Of a DNA stretch of 38,960 bases, positions 31,497 through 38,960 are shown piece by piece (positions within the stretch are counted from its first letter, which is position 1; each line of letters opens with the position of its first letter). This stretch comes from Thermoplasmata archaeon. Its GTDB lineage: Archaea > Thermoplasmatota > Thermoplasmata > Lutacidiplasmatales > UBA184. The translations under genes were made by a program, and so were the position numbers. The notes beneath the pieces were generated by a model. It saw only the letters and a list, made by a program, of their open reading frames with translations. It was not told the DNA's origin and did not search any database. The stretch is from positions 1 through 38,960 of the forward strand of contig JAKAVY010000015.1 in assembly GCA_021827405.1 (NCBI GenBank), written 5' to 3'.

Positions 31497-33176
31497 ATGA
31501 GACCGTTCTTCGCTTATCTCGCCGTCCTGATGATGGTCGTGGGCATCGTCCTGGGGGGCCTGTGGTATACCTCCCCACAAGCCGACACTCAGGTGGCGAA
31601 CGGCCCCACCTTCCCGAGCTTCGTGGCCCAGGGCCAGGTCGGGGACCCCTTCGTGGGGAGCCTGGGGCTGGCCTTCACCAACCCCTACGGGGCCTCCGGC
31701 ACGCCCTTCATCTACCATGTCTCCTATCAATATGGCAGTCCGCAGGCCCGTGTCTACGTGCAGGCCTGTTCCCCGGGGCAAACGTTCGCCTGCGGGAGCC
31801 CGGGACCCTCGGCCCCGCTCTTGTTGAACCTGACAGGCTCTTCCACCTCCGGAACCTTCACCGGGAAGGCCGGGAGTTGGTATGTGGTCGTCTCGAACGA
31901 GCCGGTCATTGTGACGGTCACGGCCAACCCAGAGCCGACGGAACTGGCCGCCGAGCTGGTAGCGGCCGTGCTCTTCTTCGGGGGAGGGGGGCTCCTGGTG
32001 GTGGGGCTCTTGCTCCGGGACCCCCAGGCGCGGCCCACGCCCCGCCTGGCGAGGCTGAAGCGGACACTGTACTTCTTCTTCCAAAGCAAGCTGGCGGTCT
32101 TCGGCCTCGCGATCTTGCTGTTCTACGTGGCGGTGGCCATCCTTTCGCCGGTCCTGGCCCCTTATTCTGGCACGAACACCACGCCCACCAATGGGGATGC
32201 CTCCACGCTCTCCACCTATTGCGCCTACACCCCTTCCTACGCTCAGCCCTCCACGCCCGCCGGGTGCAGCTTCCCGCAGTGCGTCTATGCCTCCAACAAC
32301 CAGCCCCCCATGCCGGGGAACTGTGTGGCCTACCCGGTGACCGGCTTCCCGGCGCTGGGGAACCCGGCGAACGTCCCCCCCACGTGGAGCGGGACGAACT
32401 TAGGCCCTCTACCGATGGGGTCGATCCTTTACTCCCAGTCCTACTTCCTGAACACGTATCAGGCGGAGGTCCGGGCTACCCCTTGGGACCTGACCATCGC
32501 GGGGGCGGTGGTGTTGAGCGGGGCCACCATCGGGCTCTTGCTGGGGGCGGTGGCAGGGTTCTCCGGGGGGTACTTTGACGAAGTCGTCATGCGGGTCACG
32601 GACGTGTTCCTCTCCATCCCGGGGCTGTTCTTGGTGCTGGTGATCCTGGCGGTGTTCACGGCAAGCGTCTCCTCGAGCACGACGGCGCGGATCGCGCTGC
32701 TGATCGGGGCGTTCGTGATCACGTGGTGGCCGAGCTACACCCGTATCGTCCGGGGTCAGGTCTTGGTGACCCGGGAGCAGAAGTACGTGGAGGCAGCCCA
32801 GGCCAGCGGGGCGAAGTCAGGCCGCATCCTGCGCAAGCACATCATCCCGAACAGCCTCTACCCCGTGCTGGTGTCGATGTCGTTGGACATCGGGACGGTG
32901 CCGCTTCTGCTGGGGGCGATCGCGTTCCTGGGGTTCGCGGCGTACGTCTTCCCGAGCACGAGCACGCTCTTCCCGGAGTGGGGGGTGCTGTCAGCGTGGA
33001 CGGTGAGCACGAGCGGACAGAACAGCAATAACGTCTTCTCGATCATTGTGGGAGGCCAACCGTTCCCGTGGTGGCAGATCCTGTTCCCGGGGCTGGCGCT
33101 GTTCATGTTCGCGATCTCGGTGAACTTCCTAGCGGACGGGCTCCGGGACGCGCTGGACCCGCGGTTGAGGAGGTAA
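31497..33176 (+). CDS. Dipeptide/oligopeptide ABC transporter permease DppC-like, with extra N-terminal extracellular domain
   Basis: Second membrane subunit (559 aa, against roughly 300 in normal DppC). The standard DppC part begins near residue 187 (LKRTLYFFFQSKLAVFGLAI), with the core at ~333-550 and EAA loop VEAAQASGAKSGRILRKHIIPN (431-452). Preceding it is an additional module: a membrane helix (~6-26), an outer beta-rich domain (~27-148, with Asn/Ser/Thr-rich strands and two Cys) and a second helix (~150-173). The usual outer loop (~216-330) is also enlarged and holds four Cys (C242, C257, C262, C276). The extra domain might contact the solute-binding protein or cell surface (inference). 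It begins 30 nt after dppB. Confidence 0.9.
   Translation: MRPFFAYLAVLMMVVGIVLGGLWYTSPQADTQVANGPTFPSFVAQGQVGDPFVGSLGLAFTNPYGASGTPFIYHVSYQYGSPQARVYVQACSPGQTFACGSPGPSAPLLLNLTGSSTSGTFTGKAGSWYVVVSNEPVIVTVTANPEPTELAAELVAAVLFFGGGGLLVVGLLLRDPQARPTPRLARLKRTLYFFFQSKLAVFGLAILLFYVAVAILSPVLAPYSGTNTTPTNGDASTLSTYCAYTPSYAQPSTPAGCSFPQCVYASNNQPPMPGNCVAYPVTGFPALGNPANVPPTWSGTNLGPLPMGSILYSQSYFLNTYQAEVRATPWDLTIAGAVVLSGATIGLLLGAVAGFSGGYFDEVVMRVTDVFLSIPGLFLVLVILAVFTASVSSSTTARIALLIGAFVITWWPSYTRIVRGQVLVTREQKYVEAAQASGAKSGRILRKHIIPNSLYPVLVSMSLDIGTVPLLLGAIAFLGFAAYVFPSTSTLFPEWGVLSAWTVSTSGQNSNNVFSIIVGGQPFPWWQILFPGLALFMFAISVNFLADGLRDALDPRLRR
33168..33174 (+). promoter_or_regulatory. Strong Shine-Dalgarno at the dppC/dppD junction
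   Basis: AGGAGGT overlaps the dppC stop. The only triplets at normal spacing in the dppD frame are ATC (33179) and CTG (33182); the first ordinary start is GTG 33233, far from it. Confidence 0.5.
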
Positions 33177-33232
33177 GGATCCTGTCCACGTCGGAGGTCC
33201 AAAGCACCAGTCCCCCGCCTCCTGCCGAGGAA

Positions 33233-35059
33233 GTGACCAAGAGCCGGCAGGCTGGAGAGTCGGAGTTCCTCACCGGCGGGGCGCCGGAGGCGGGCTCGGT
33301 CCAACCGCGTCCGGCCCCGAGCGCCTCCGATGTGCTCCTCCGGGTCCAGGACCTGAAGACATACTTCTACACCTACGACGGGGTGGTCAAGGCCCTGGAC
33401 GGGGTCACCTTCACCATCCGACGGGGGGAGACGATCGGGCTGGTGGGGGAGACGGGGTGTGGGAAGTCGGTCACAGCGTTCTCCATCACCCGGCTCGTGG
33501 CGGACCCCCCGGGCCGGATCGTGGGGGGGAAGATCCTGTTCAACCGGGCCAACCTGCTTTGGAACGTGGACCGGGAAGCGAAGATCAAGCCGATCAAGGG
33601 GACGGTGAGGGCCAAGGTGAGCCGGCGGTACCGCCGGATCCGGGAGGCCCAGAACCGCCTCACCTCGCTCCGGGGCTCGCAGATCTCCATGATCTTCCAG
33701 GAGCCCATGGCCGCGCTGAACCCGGTGTTCAGCATCTCCAACCAGATCGGGGAGACGCTGCAGCTCCACCGGATGGAGGCCATCTGCCGGCGCCTGTTGG
33801 AGGCGAGCCCGCCTCCCCTACGGGTCCCCGAGTACGCGCCGGTGTTGCTCAAGGCCGCTCAGGAGCCGGGGCAACCCCACCTGGCGGCCGTGGCCAAGAC
33901 CCTGGCGGACCGGACCTTCCGCCCCGGGCTGGAGGGGAAGGTCCTGGAGCTCTTCCGGGGACACGAGGGAGATGCCCACGCGCAGCTACCCGCGCTGGAG
34001 CAGTATCTCCGCGAGGAGGGGTCCCCCCGGAAGCTGGACCTCAAAGGGACCGCGGGAAAGATTCTCGAGGCAGCCGGGGAACCCGCCCAGCCCCGGTTGA
34101 GGGCGGTCTGTCACGAGGTGGCCGGCCAGGTGGGTGTTCCCTCCCTGGAGACGGAGCTTTTTTACCTGTTCAAGGGCCGGACCCAGGACCCCCAGAAGAT
34201 GCTCCCGGGCGTCGCTCGAGCCCTCCGCCGGGTGAGCCTCACGCCCTCCCAACGGAAGTACCTGGCGTACCGGGAGAAGCTCGCGAAACATCAGAAGGCC
34301 ATCCGCGGGCTCTACCTCCGGGAGATGGAGCAGGGACGGAGCAGCCGGAACGACCGGAGGAAGCTGGGGATCCGGTTCCTCAAGACCTCCTCCGGTTCGT
34401 GGGGGCTACGGCTCCCCTTCTACCGGGGGCATAACCGCCGCCCCCTGGACCAAGAGATCTTCTGGCAGACCGTACGGCTCCTGGAGGGCGTGGGGATCGC
34501 CAACCCGGTACAGGTGGCCCGGGGTTACCCCCACGAGCTCTCTGGGGGCATGATCCAGCGGGTGATGATCGCCATGGCCCTCGCCCCGGAGCCAGCGCTG
34601 CTCATCGCCGACGAACCGACCACCGCCCTCGACGTGACCATCCAGGCGCAGATCCTCGAGCTGATGCGGGACCTGAAGGCCCGGATCGGGACCTCCATCC
34701 TGCTCATCACGCACGACCTGGGGGTGGTGGCCGAGGTCTGCGACCGCGTCTGCGTCATGTACGCCGGTAACATCGTGGAGGTGGCGCCGGTGAAGGACCT
34801 CTATACCCGTCCCCTGCATCCGTATAGCCAGGGCCTGCTCGCCTCCATCCCGAGGATGGATGATCCCAACAAGAAGCTCGAGAGCATCCCGGGTTCGGTG
34901 CCGAACCTCATCCGGCCCCCGAGCGGCTGCCGGTTCCACCCCCGGTGCCCCCACGCCATGGAGGTCTGCAAGGTGAAGCGGCCTCCCATGACCCAGGAGG
35001 GGCCCGGGCACGCGGTCGCCTGCTGGCTGTATTCCGGACCGGAGGTGAAGGACTATTAG
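33233..35059 (+). CDS. Peptide ABC transporter ATP-binding protein DppD-like with ~215-residue insertion
   Basis: First ATPase of the importer (608 aa from GTG 33233; normal DppD is ~330). Walker A GETGCGKS (72-79), Q-loop [12 protein letters not shown] (Q156), signature LSGGM (436-440), Walker [13 protein letters not shown] (from 456), H494 in LLITHDLG, and the Opp/Dpp C-terminal Cys motif [14 protein letters not shown]. Between Q-loop and signature there are ~280 residues instead of ~65; the extra part is helical and charged and sits in the alpha-helical subdomain that faces the permease. A smaller basic insert lies before the Q-loop. Start uncertain: the frame is open further upstream and a strong Shine-Dalgarno points to CTG 33182 (17 more residues). 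Confidence 0.9.
   Translation: MTKSRQAGESEFLTGGAPEAGSVQPRPAPSASDVLLRVQDLKTYFYTYDGVVKALDGVTFTIRRGETIGLVGETGCGKSVTAFSITRLVADPPGRIVGGKILFNRANLLWNVDREAKIKPIKGTVRAKVSRRYRRIREAQNRLTSLRGSQISMIFQEPMAALNPVFSISNQIGETLQLHRMEAICRRLLEASPPPLRVPEYAPVLLKAAQEPGQPHLAAVAKTLADRTFRPGLEGKVLELFRGHEGDAHAQLPALEQYLREEGSPRKLDLKGTAGKILEAAGEPAQPRLRAVCHEVAGQVGVPSLETELFYLFKGRTQDPQKMLPGVARALRRVSLTPSQRKYLAYREKLAKHQKAIRGLYLREMEQGRSSRNDRRKLGIRFLKTSSGSWGLRLPFYRGHNRRPLDQEIFWQTVRLLEGVGIANPVQVARGYPHELSGGMIQRVMIAMALAPEPALLIADEPTTALDVTIQAQILELMRDLKARIGTSILLITHDLGVVAEVCDRVCVMYAGNIVEVAPVKDLYTRPLHPYSQGLLASIPRMDDPNKKLESIPGSVPNLIRPPSGCRFHPRCPHAMEVCKVKRPPMTQEGPGHAVACWLYSGPEVKDY
35041..35048 (+). promoter_or_regulatory. Strong Shine-Dalgarno at the dppD/dppF junction
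   Basis: GGAGGTGA, an 8-nt perfect match to the usual archaeal 16S 3' end, lies inside the dppD C-terminus. In the dppF frame the triplet at normal spacing is ATT (35055), overlapping the dppD stop; ATG 35145 is 97 nt away. Confidence 0.5.
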
Positions 35060-35144
35060 CGCCACCCCGGCGCCTGCGGCGGCCGACGACGAAGGGGAGG
35101 AGCTGCCCCGGCTCGCGGCGTCCCTGGCCCCCCCCGGTAAGGAG

Positions 35145-36578
35145 ATGCTCATGCTCTCCTGGCAGTTGCGGAAGTACTTCCCGCTGCGCGGGGGGGTGCT
35201 CTCCAGCCACATTGGCGACGTGAAGGCGGTCGACGGGGTCAGCTTCGACGTACGCCGGGGGGAGACCGTGGGCCTGGTAGGGGAGAGCGGCTGCGGGAAG
35301 ACCACCGTCGGCCGGCTCATGCTCCGGCTCATCGAGCCTTCCGGTGGGCACACCTTCTTCCAGCCTCCCCCGGAAGTGGCTCGTCGCCTCACCGAGATCC
35401 GGGATGAGCTCCGGAAGCTCAACCCCCTGGGAACGGAGACCCTGGCCTCCGCCCTGAAGGCCGGGGGGGATTCCACCGACCCCACGGTTGGGGCCAGCCG
35501 GACCCTCCTCCGGGAGCTCGACCAGCTCGCCGACCAGTACTCGCTGTACCGGCTCTCCCCGAGCAAGATGCGCAAGCTCAGGGGAAAGCTCCAGATCGTC
35601 TTCCAGGACCCTTTCAGTTCCCTCTCCCCCCGTATGCTCGTCCGGGACATCATCTCCGAGCCCCTGACGATCCACCACTGGGGCAACCGGAAGAAGCGCT
35701 ACGAACGGGTGGCGGAGCTGCTCACCGCGGTGGGGCTCAACCCGGAGCACCTCTGGCGCTTCCCCCACGAGTTCTCCGGGGGCCAGCGGCAGCGGATCGG
35801 GATCGCCCGGGCATTGGCGTTGCGCCCGGATTTCATCGTCCTGGACGAGCCCACCAGCGCGCTGGACGTCTCGGTCCAGGCCCAGATCTTGAACATCCTG
35901 CTCCGATTGCAGCGGGAGCAGAACCTCTCCTACCTGTTCATCTCCCACCACTTGAGCGTGGTCCGGGCGGTCTCCCACCGGGTGGTGGTGATGTATCTGG
36001 GGAAGGTGGCCGAATGGGCGAACACGGAGGAGCTCTTCGAGCACCCTCTCCACCCTTACACGCAGGCGCTCCTCTCGGCGATCCCGATCCCCGACCCCGC
36101 CCTCAAGCGGGAACGGATCATCCTCTCCGGCGACGTGCCGAGCCCGGCCTCTCCCCCCTCGGGTTGTCGGTTCCATACCCGTTGCCCCATGGTGATGCCG
36201 GTCTGTTCCAAGGTGGAACCCCCTTTGATCCCCACGGGGCGGCGCGGACACTACGTGGCCTGCCACCTGTACCCCGGCAGCTCGCTTCCGGAGTTCGGGC
36301 TGATTTCCAGCCGGTCGCCGGGGATCATCGAGATCCCCTCCAAGGCGCCCCCGGAAGAAGGGGAGGTGGCCCCCCTTCCCTCCGGGGAGGGGCTTCCCGC
36401 CCCGTCCCCGCCGACCGGGGCCGAGAGCGAAGGCGCTCCCACCTCGGTGGACCCGGTGGTGCTCCAATGGCTGGTGACAGGCTGGAGGGACGCGCCCGCG
36501 GGGCCCGGGGGATCGAAGACCCCCCTGGGGCCGGCGTCCTTCCCCCCGCCGGCCAGCGAGCCCGCGCCCCGAACCTGA
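35145..36578 (+). CDS. Peptide ABC transporter ATP-binding protein DppF-like, extended
   Basis: Second ATPase of the importer (477 aa from ATG 35145; normal ~320). Walker [10 protein letters not shown] (46-54), Q-loop [14 protein letters not shown] (Q154), signature FSGGQRQR (from 210), Walker [13 protein letters not shown] (from 230), switch His in FISHHLS, and the C-terminal [14 protein letters not shown]. About 65 extra residues, helical and charged, separate Walker A from the Q-loop. The last ~90 residues after the Cys motif are Pro/Glu/Gly-rich and probably disordered. Coding-like codons continue upstream of the ATG to an ATT at 35055 behind a perfect Shine-Dalgarno, so the true N-terminus may be 30 residues longer. 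Confidence 0.9.
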   Translation: MLMLSWQLRKYFPLRGGVLSSHIGDVKAVDGVSFDVRRGETVGLVGESGCGKTTVGRLMLRLIEPSGGHTFFQPPPEVARRLTEIRDELRKLNPLGTETLASALKAGGDSTDPTVGASRTLLRELDQLADQYSLYRLSPSKMRKLRGKLQIVFQDPFSSLSPRMLVRDIISEPLTIHHWGNRKKRYERVAELLTAVGLNPEHLWRFPHEFSGGQRQRIGIARALALRPDFIVLDEPTSALDVSVQAQILNILLRLQREQNLSYLFISHHLSVVRAVSHRVVVMYLGKVAEWANTEELFEHPLHPYTQALLSAIPIPDPALKRERIILSGDVPSPASPPSGCRFHTRCPMVMPVCSKVEPPLIPTGRRGHYVACHLYPGSSLPEFGLISSRSPGIIEIPSKAPPEEGEVAPLPSGEGLPAPSPPTGAESEGAPTSVDPVVLQWLVTGWRDAPAGPGGSKTPLGPASFPPPASEPAPRT

Positions 36579-36599
36579 TGTGGCCGCCGCGAGGTCAGG

Positions 36600-37055
36600 A
36601 TGACGTCTCCGGGATCGCCCCAGGGGTCCCACCTGAGAGGGGACGAGAGGAGGCGGGCACTGGCCCAGCCGGGGCTGGGTTGGAAGGAGTGGGCCCTCTA
36701 CTCAGGTCTCAAGCCGTGGATCGGGCTCGGTCTCCTCATTGTGGACGTCTGGGCCCTGGTCACGGTGGTCGGACTGGCCTCCCAACCTACCTATGGGCTG
36801 TGGGCCGGGCTAGGATTGGAGCCCTTGACCGTGGTCCTTGTCTCCCTGCTCACCGCGTTGACCATCTACCTCAACCTGGTGGTCTGGAGCTATCTCTGGG
36901 CGAACCCCCGGGAGGGGGACCTGCGTCGTGGCACGTTCAACCCCACCGCCTTAAGACCGTTCGCCGTGGGACGATGGACCCCCGACTACCCTGCCTGGGC
37001 CTCCGGGAACCTCGGGAAGGTCGCCTCCGACGCCTCGATAGAGGAGTTCCTCTGA
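36600..37055 (+). CDS. Small membrane protein of the peptide transporter operon
   Basis: A 151-residue protein starting 21 nt after dppF, with GAGGTCAGG just before ATG 36600. It has a short basic N-terminus, then hydrophobic segments at about 39-60 and 70-97, and a soluble C-terminal ~50 residues with a TPDYPAWASGN stretch. I do not recognise a family. The tight position and shared strand suggest an accessory membrane subunit of the importer, which is inference from context only. It ends the operon. Confidence 0.72.
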   Translation: MTSPGSPQGSHLRGDERRRALAQPGLGWKEWALYSGLKPWIGLGLLIVDVWALVTVVGLASQPTYGLWAGLGLEPLTVVLVSLLTALTIYLNLVVWSYLWANPREGDLRRGTFNPTALRPFAVGRWTPDYPAWASGNLGKVASDASIEEFL

Positions 37056-37631
37056 TCCGCTGACTCCCGCCGCCCTTGTGAGAAGGGGTCGCGGGTCGTT
37101 GAGGTCTGCCCACCTAAGGGCCCAAGGAGCTCCGGCGGCCCCCGTCTCCCGGTCCCTCTCTCCTCGGTCTCCCCCCACCCAACGAGGACGGACGCGGGCG
37201 ACTAGGCTTGGCCAGCGAACCCCCAAGGGCATTGAGGAAGTGGCCCACTCTGGAAACGGAAGGTTGGTAACACGGCCCTCCCTTCTGTCCTTGACCCCGA
37301 TCTTTCGACAGGCGCGGAGCCTGCTTTGCCGTAGGGCCTCGTAGACCTGTTGACCCCTTCTATGCCGGACCCGGGTGAATCGTCCCACTCAAGACCCTTG
37401 GACTCCCTTCCCACAGCGAGCTGGGACCTGACCCTGGGCCTGCTTGGGCGGGCGCTCCGATTCGCCAAAGGGTAGGGTACCTGCGGTGGTCCTCTGGCTT
37501 CAAGACCTGGCTCTGGTCCATGCGTCCCTTCCGGGTCTCGGAAGGCCCCTGTGTGAAAGATTAGTGGAAAAGGGATGGAAAGGGTTCTTCCCGGGGGTTC
37601 GCCCCCCGGGACCAGGGGACTAAGGCTTACC
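37056..37631. other. Intergenic region between convergent genes
   Basis: About 575 nt between the ends of the transporter operon and the solute-binding protein gene. Frames on both strands look random and lack start signals; no tRNA, SRP RNA or repeat family was recognised. The only clear structure is the hairpin at 37590-37610. Confidence 0.5.
37590..37610 (-). terminator. Hairpin after the solute-binding protein gene
   Basis: CCCGGGG/CCCCGGG form a perfect 7-bp stem around a 7-nt loop, 21 nt beyond the stop of the leftward gene. Downstream on the same strand come pyrimidine runs (CCCTTTTCC), so it may mark the 3' end. Confidence 0.45.
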
Positions 37632-38960
37632 TCAGAGGCCCCCGTTCTGGTACGTGATGGTGTACCAGGGCTGGTCTCCACCGCCGCCCTCCATGGGGTT
37701 CGTGTTGATCCCCGAGGGGTTGATCCAACTGGAGTAGCTGGAGATGGAGTTGGCCTGGAAGTTGTAGATGTAGAGCCCGAGCTTGTAGGCGATCTGCTCG
37801 GCGTTGTTGTAGATGAGGGCCCGCTGGGCGAGGCTGCAGCTCGGGGGAGCACAGGCGGCCCCCTCCGCCACCAGGTTCGTGAGCGCCTTGTAGGCCCACC
37901 CCTGGCAACCCAGGGTCACCGACATGTTCCACCCGTTCGGCGCAGACAGGACTTCCTTAGCCCCGGTGCCGATGTTCAAACAGGCCGTGGTGGTGACCCC
38001 GCCGTAGCCGTAGTACTGCCCGCTCATGGTCATGTTCCCGCCCACGCCTGAGGAGGCCAACCCTTCCATCACGGCGTCCCCGAAGGTGTAGGTGGAGTCC
38101 GGCTGGTAGAGTGGTGCCATGTAATCGGTGGGGTCGGGGTAGTCGGGAGCCCATCCCAGGTCGAAGATCGGCTGGGGGCCGTTCCCCGGGGCCTGGAAAC
38201 TGTTGACGACCTCCGTGAAGAAGGGCAGGTCCTTCGGCACGATCTCGATCTTCCCGCCGGACAGCTTGAACACCTCGTTCGCGAAGAGCGTGTTCTCGAT
38301 GTCGTAGGTGGGGGCTCCCGTCTGGCCCATCAGCGGCAGGATGCACGGCCCCTTCCCGGGGGCCAGGCAGCCGTTACCAGTGGAGAGCGCCTTGTAGATC
38401 GAGTCCTTCTGGAACTGCGCCCACCAGTACCCCGCCGTGCCCACCACGTTCGGGTTCGACGAGGGATTCGCCGTGGGCCAACTGATGTTCGCCGGATAGA
38501 AGTTCCCCATGAACTGCGGGATGGCTCCTCCGTACGGGAAGTCATACTGGATCCCATCCACGGTGTTCACCGTGGACTGGATGGTGGCGTACGGGAACGA
38601 GTTGATCAGGAACTGACGGAAGTTCAGGTCCTGCAGCATCGTGCCCGGGATGTTGATGGGGGTGGTGATGTACGATTGGGCTCCGGCCACGTTGAAGTTC
38701 ATGTTGAAGGGCAGGAAGAAGATCGACAGCGACGGCGCCGCTGCGATCCCGATCGTCCCCTTCGCCTGCAACTGCAGCATGAAGTTCGTGTCCGTGGCCG
38801 GGATGCTGGCAAAGTCCGCCGTTCCCGCCACGTACGCCGACTCCCCCTGCGTCTGGCTCGTCTCCCAGATCACGTTCACCGTGGGGATGAACGTCGGGTT
38901 CGTGCTGCTGTACGGGCCCGGCAGGCAGCCAAGCGCCGCGCCTCCCACACAGGTGGTGCC
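37632..38960 (-). CDS. Peptide-type solute-binding protein (SBP_bac_5), N-terminus outside the window
   Basis: C-terminal 442 residues of an extracellular solute-binding protein of the Dpp/Opp class; the frame runs off the window edge at 38960. Typical features are DLNFRQFLINSFPYATIQSTV (the post-LRxALxxAIDR region), an ANISWPTANP-like segment, IEIVPKDLPFFTEVV, the FDLGWAPDYPDPTDYMAPLYQ block characteristic of peptide-binding proteins and the C-terminal RALIYNNAEQIAYKLGLYIYNFQ. It is rich in Asn/Ser/Thr/Gly and Tyr, as expected for a secreted archaeal protein, with several Cys. It converges on the dppBCDF operon and probably delivers peptides to it (inference). Signal sequence and anchor are not visible. 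Confidence 0.88.
   Translation of the reverse strand, partial: GTTCVGGAALGCLPGPYSSTNPTFIPTVNVIWETSQTQGESAYVAGTADFASIPATDTNFMLQLQAKGTIGIAAAPSLSIFFLPFNMNFNVAGAQSYITTPINIPGTMLQDLNFRQFLINSFPYATIQSTVNTVDGIQYDFPYGGAIPQFMGNFYPANISWPTANPSSNPNVVGTAGYWWAQFQKDSIYKALSTGNGCLAPGKGPCILPLMGQTGAPTYDIENTLFANEVFKLSGGKIEIVPKDLPFFTEVVNSFQAPGNGPQPIFDLGWAPDYPDPTDYMAPLYQPDSTYTFGDAVMEGLASSGVGGNMTMSGQYYGYGGVTTTACLNIGTGAKEVLSAPNGWNMSVTLGCQGWAYKALTNLVAEGAACAPPSCSLAQRALIYNNAEQIAYKLGLYIYNFQANSISSYSSWINPSGINTNPMEGGGGDQPWYTITYQNGGL

Noticed and set aside
33068-33232. GTG 33068 as the dppD start
   Set aside because: It would overlap dppC by 109 nt and the added residues are the out-of-frame reading of the conserved dppC C-terminus.

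Overview
The window is a GC-rich archaeal chromosome segment, most likely from a high-GC member of the Thermoplasmatota; that placement is inference from gene content and style, not a database result. The domain call is firm. The window encodes transcription factor B, SRP54, peptidyl-tRNA hydrolase 2, archaeal-type PheRS (both chains), ribosomal protein uS2 next to enolase, archaeal 4-phosphopantoate--beta-alanine ligase and PurP. It also has TATA-type promoters about 24-32 nt from start codons (leaderless mRNAs) and a tRNA gene interrupted by a bulge-helix-bulge intron. Coding density is high and there are no IS elements, CRISPR arrays or phage genes.

Layout. 0-3.3 kb: an isovaleryl-CoA-dehydrogenase-like flavoprotein, SfsA and a CoA-biosynthesis ligase, then a convergent GAF/free-Met-sulfoxide-reductase-like gene behind tRNA-Ser(GGA). 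3.5-8.3 kb: two separate ABC-2 type ATPase/permease pairs (one +, one -) flanking a small double zinc-ribbon protein and a noncoding stretch. 8.3-12.4 kb: PurP, a MacB/LolD-type ATPase without an adjacent permease, a single-pass surface protein and a RecB/Cas4-like Fe-S nuclease. 12.4-15.8 kb: TFB plus two overlapping TrmB-like regulators. 15.8-20.0 kb: uS2, enolase, methylmalonyl-CoA epimerase and the mutase catalytic subunit. 20.0-23.3 kb: pheT and pheS. 23.3-27.6 kb: a membrane-anchored sedolisin (S53) protease with a cytoplasmic zinc ribbon, and a GltD/NfnB-like Fe-S flavoprotein. 27.8-30.1 kb: SRP54, a membrane/coiled-coil protein and Pth2. 30.2-37.1 kb: a Dpp/Opp-type peptide ABC operon (B, C, D, F and a small membrane protein). 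37.6 kb to the end: a convergent solute-binding protein that runs off the window.

Taken together (inference): secreted or surface acid-type protease, peptide importer and solute-binding protein, a branched-chain acyl-CoA dehydrogenase and the methylmalonyl-CoA branch fit a proteolytic, amino-acid-consuming heterotroph, interleaved with core translation and transcription genes.

The most noteworthy points are: (i) tRNA-Ser(GGA) with a 31-nt intron in the T-loop (59/60); (ii) a peptide-transporter operon whose subunits carry large non-standard domains, with two gene junctions showing near-perfect Shine-Dalgarno sequences but no ATG/GTG/TTG where one is expected; (iii) a sedolisin with a cytoplasmic zinc-ribbon tail; (iv) a consistent leaderless promoter grammar that allows several start codons to be corrected. 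I did not find a clear-cut new defence or mobile system.
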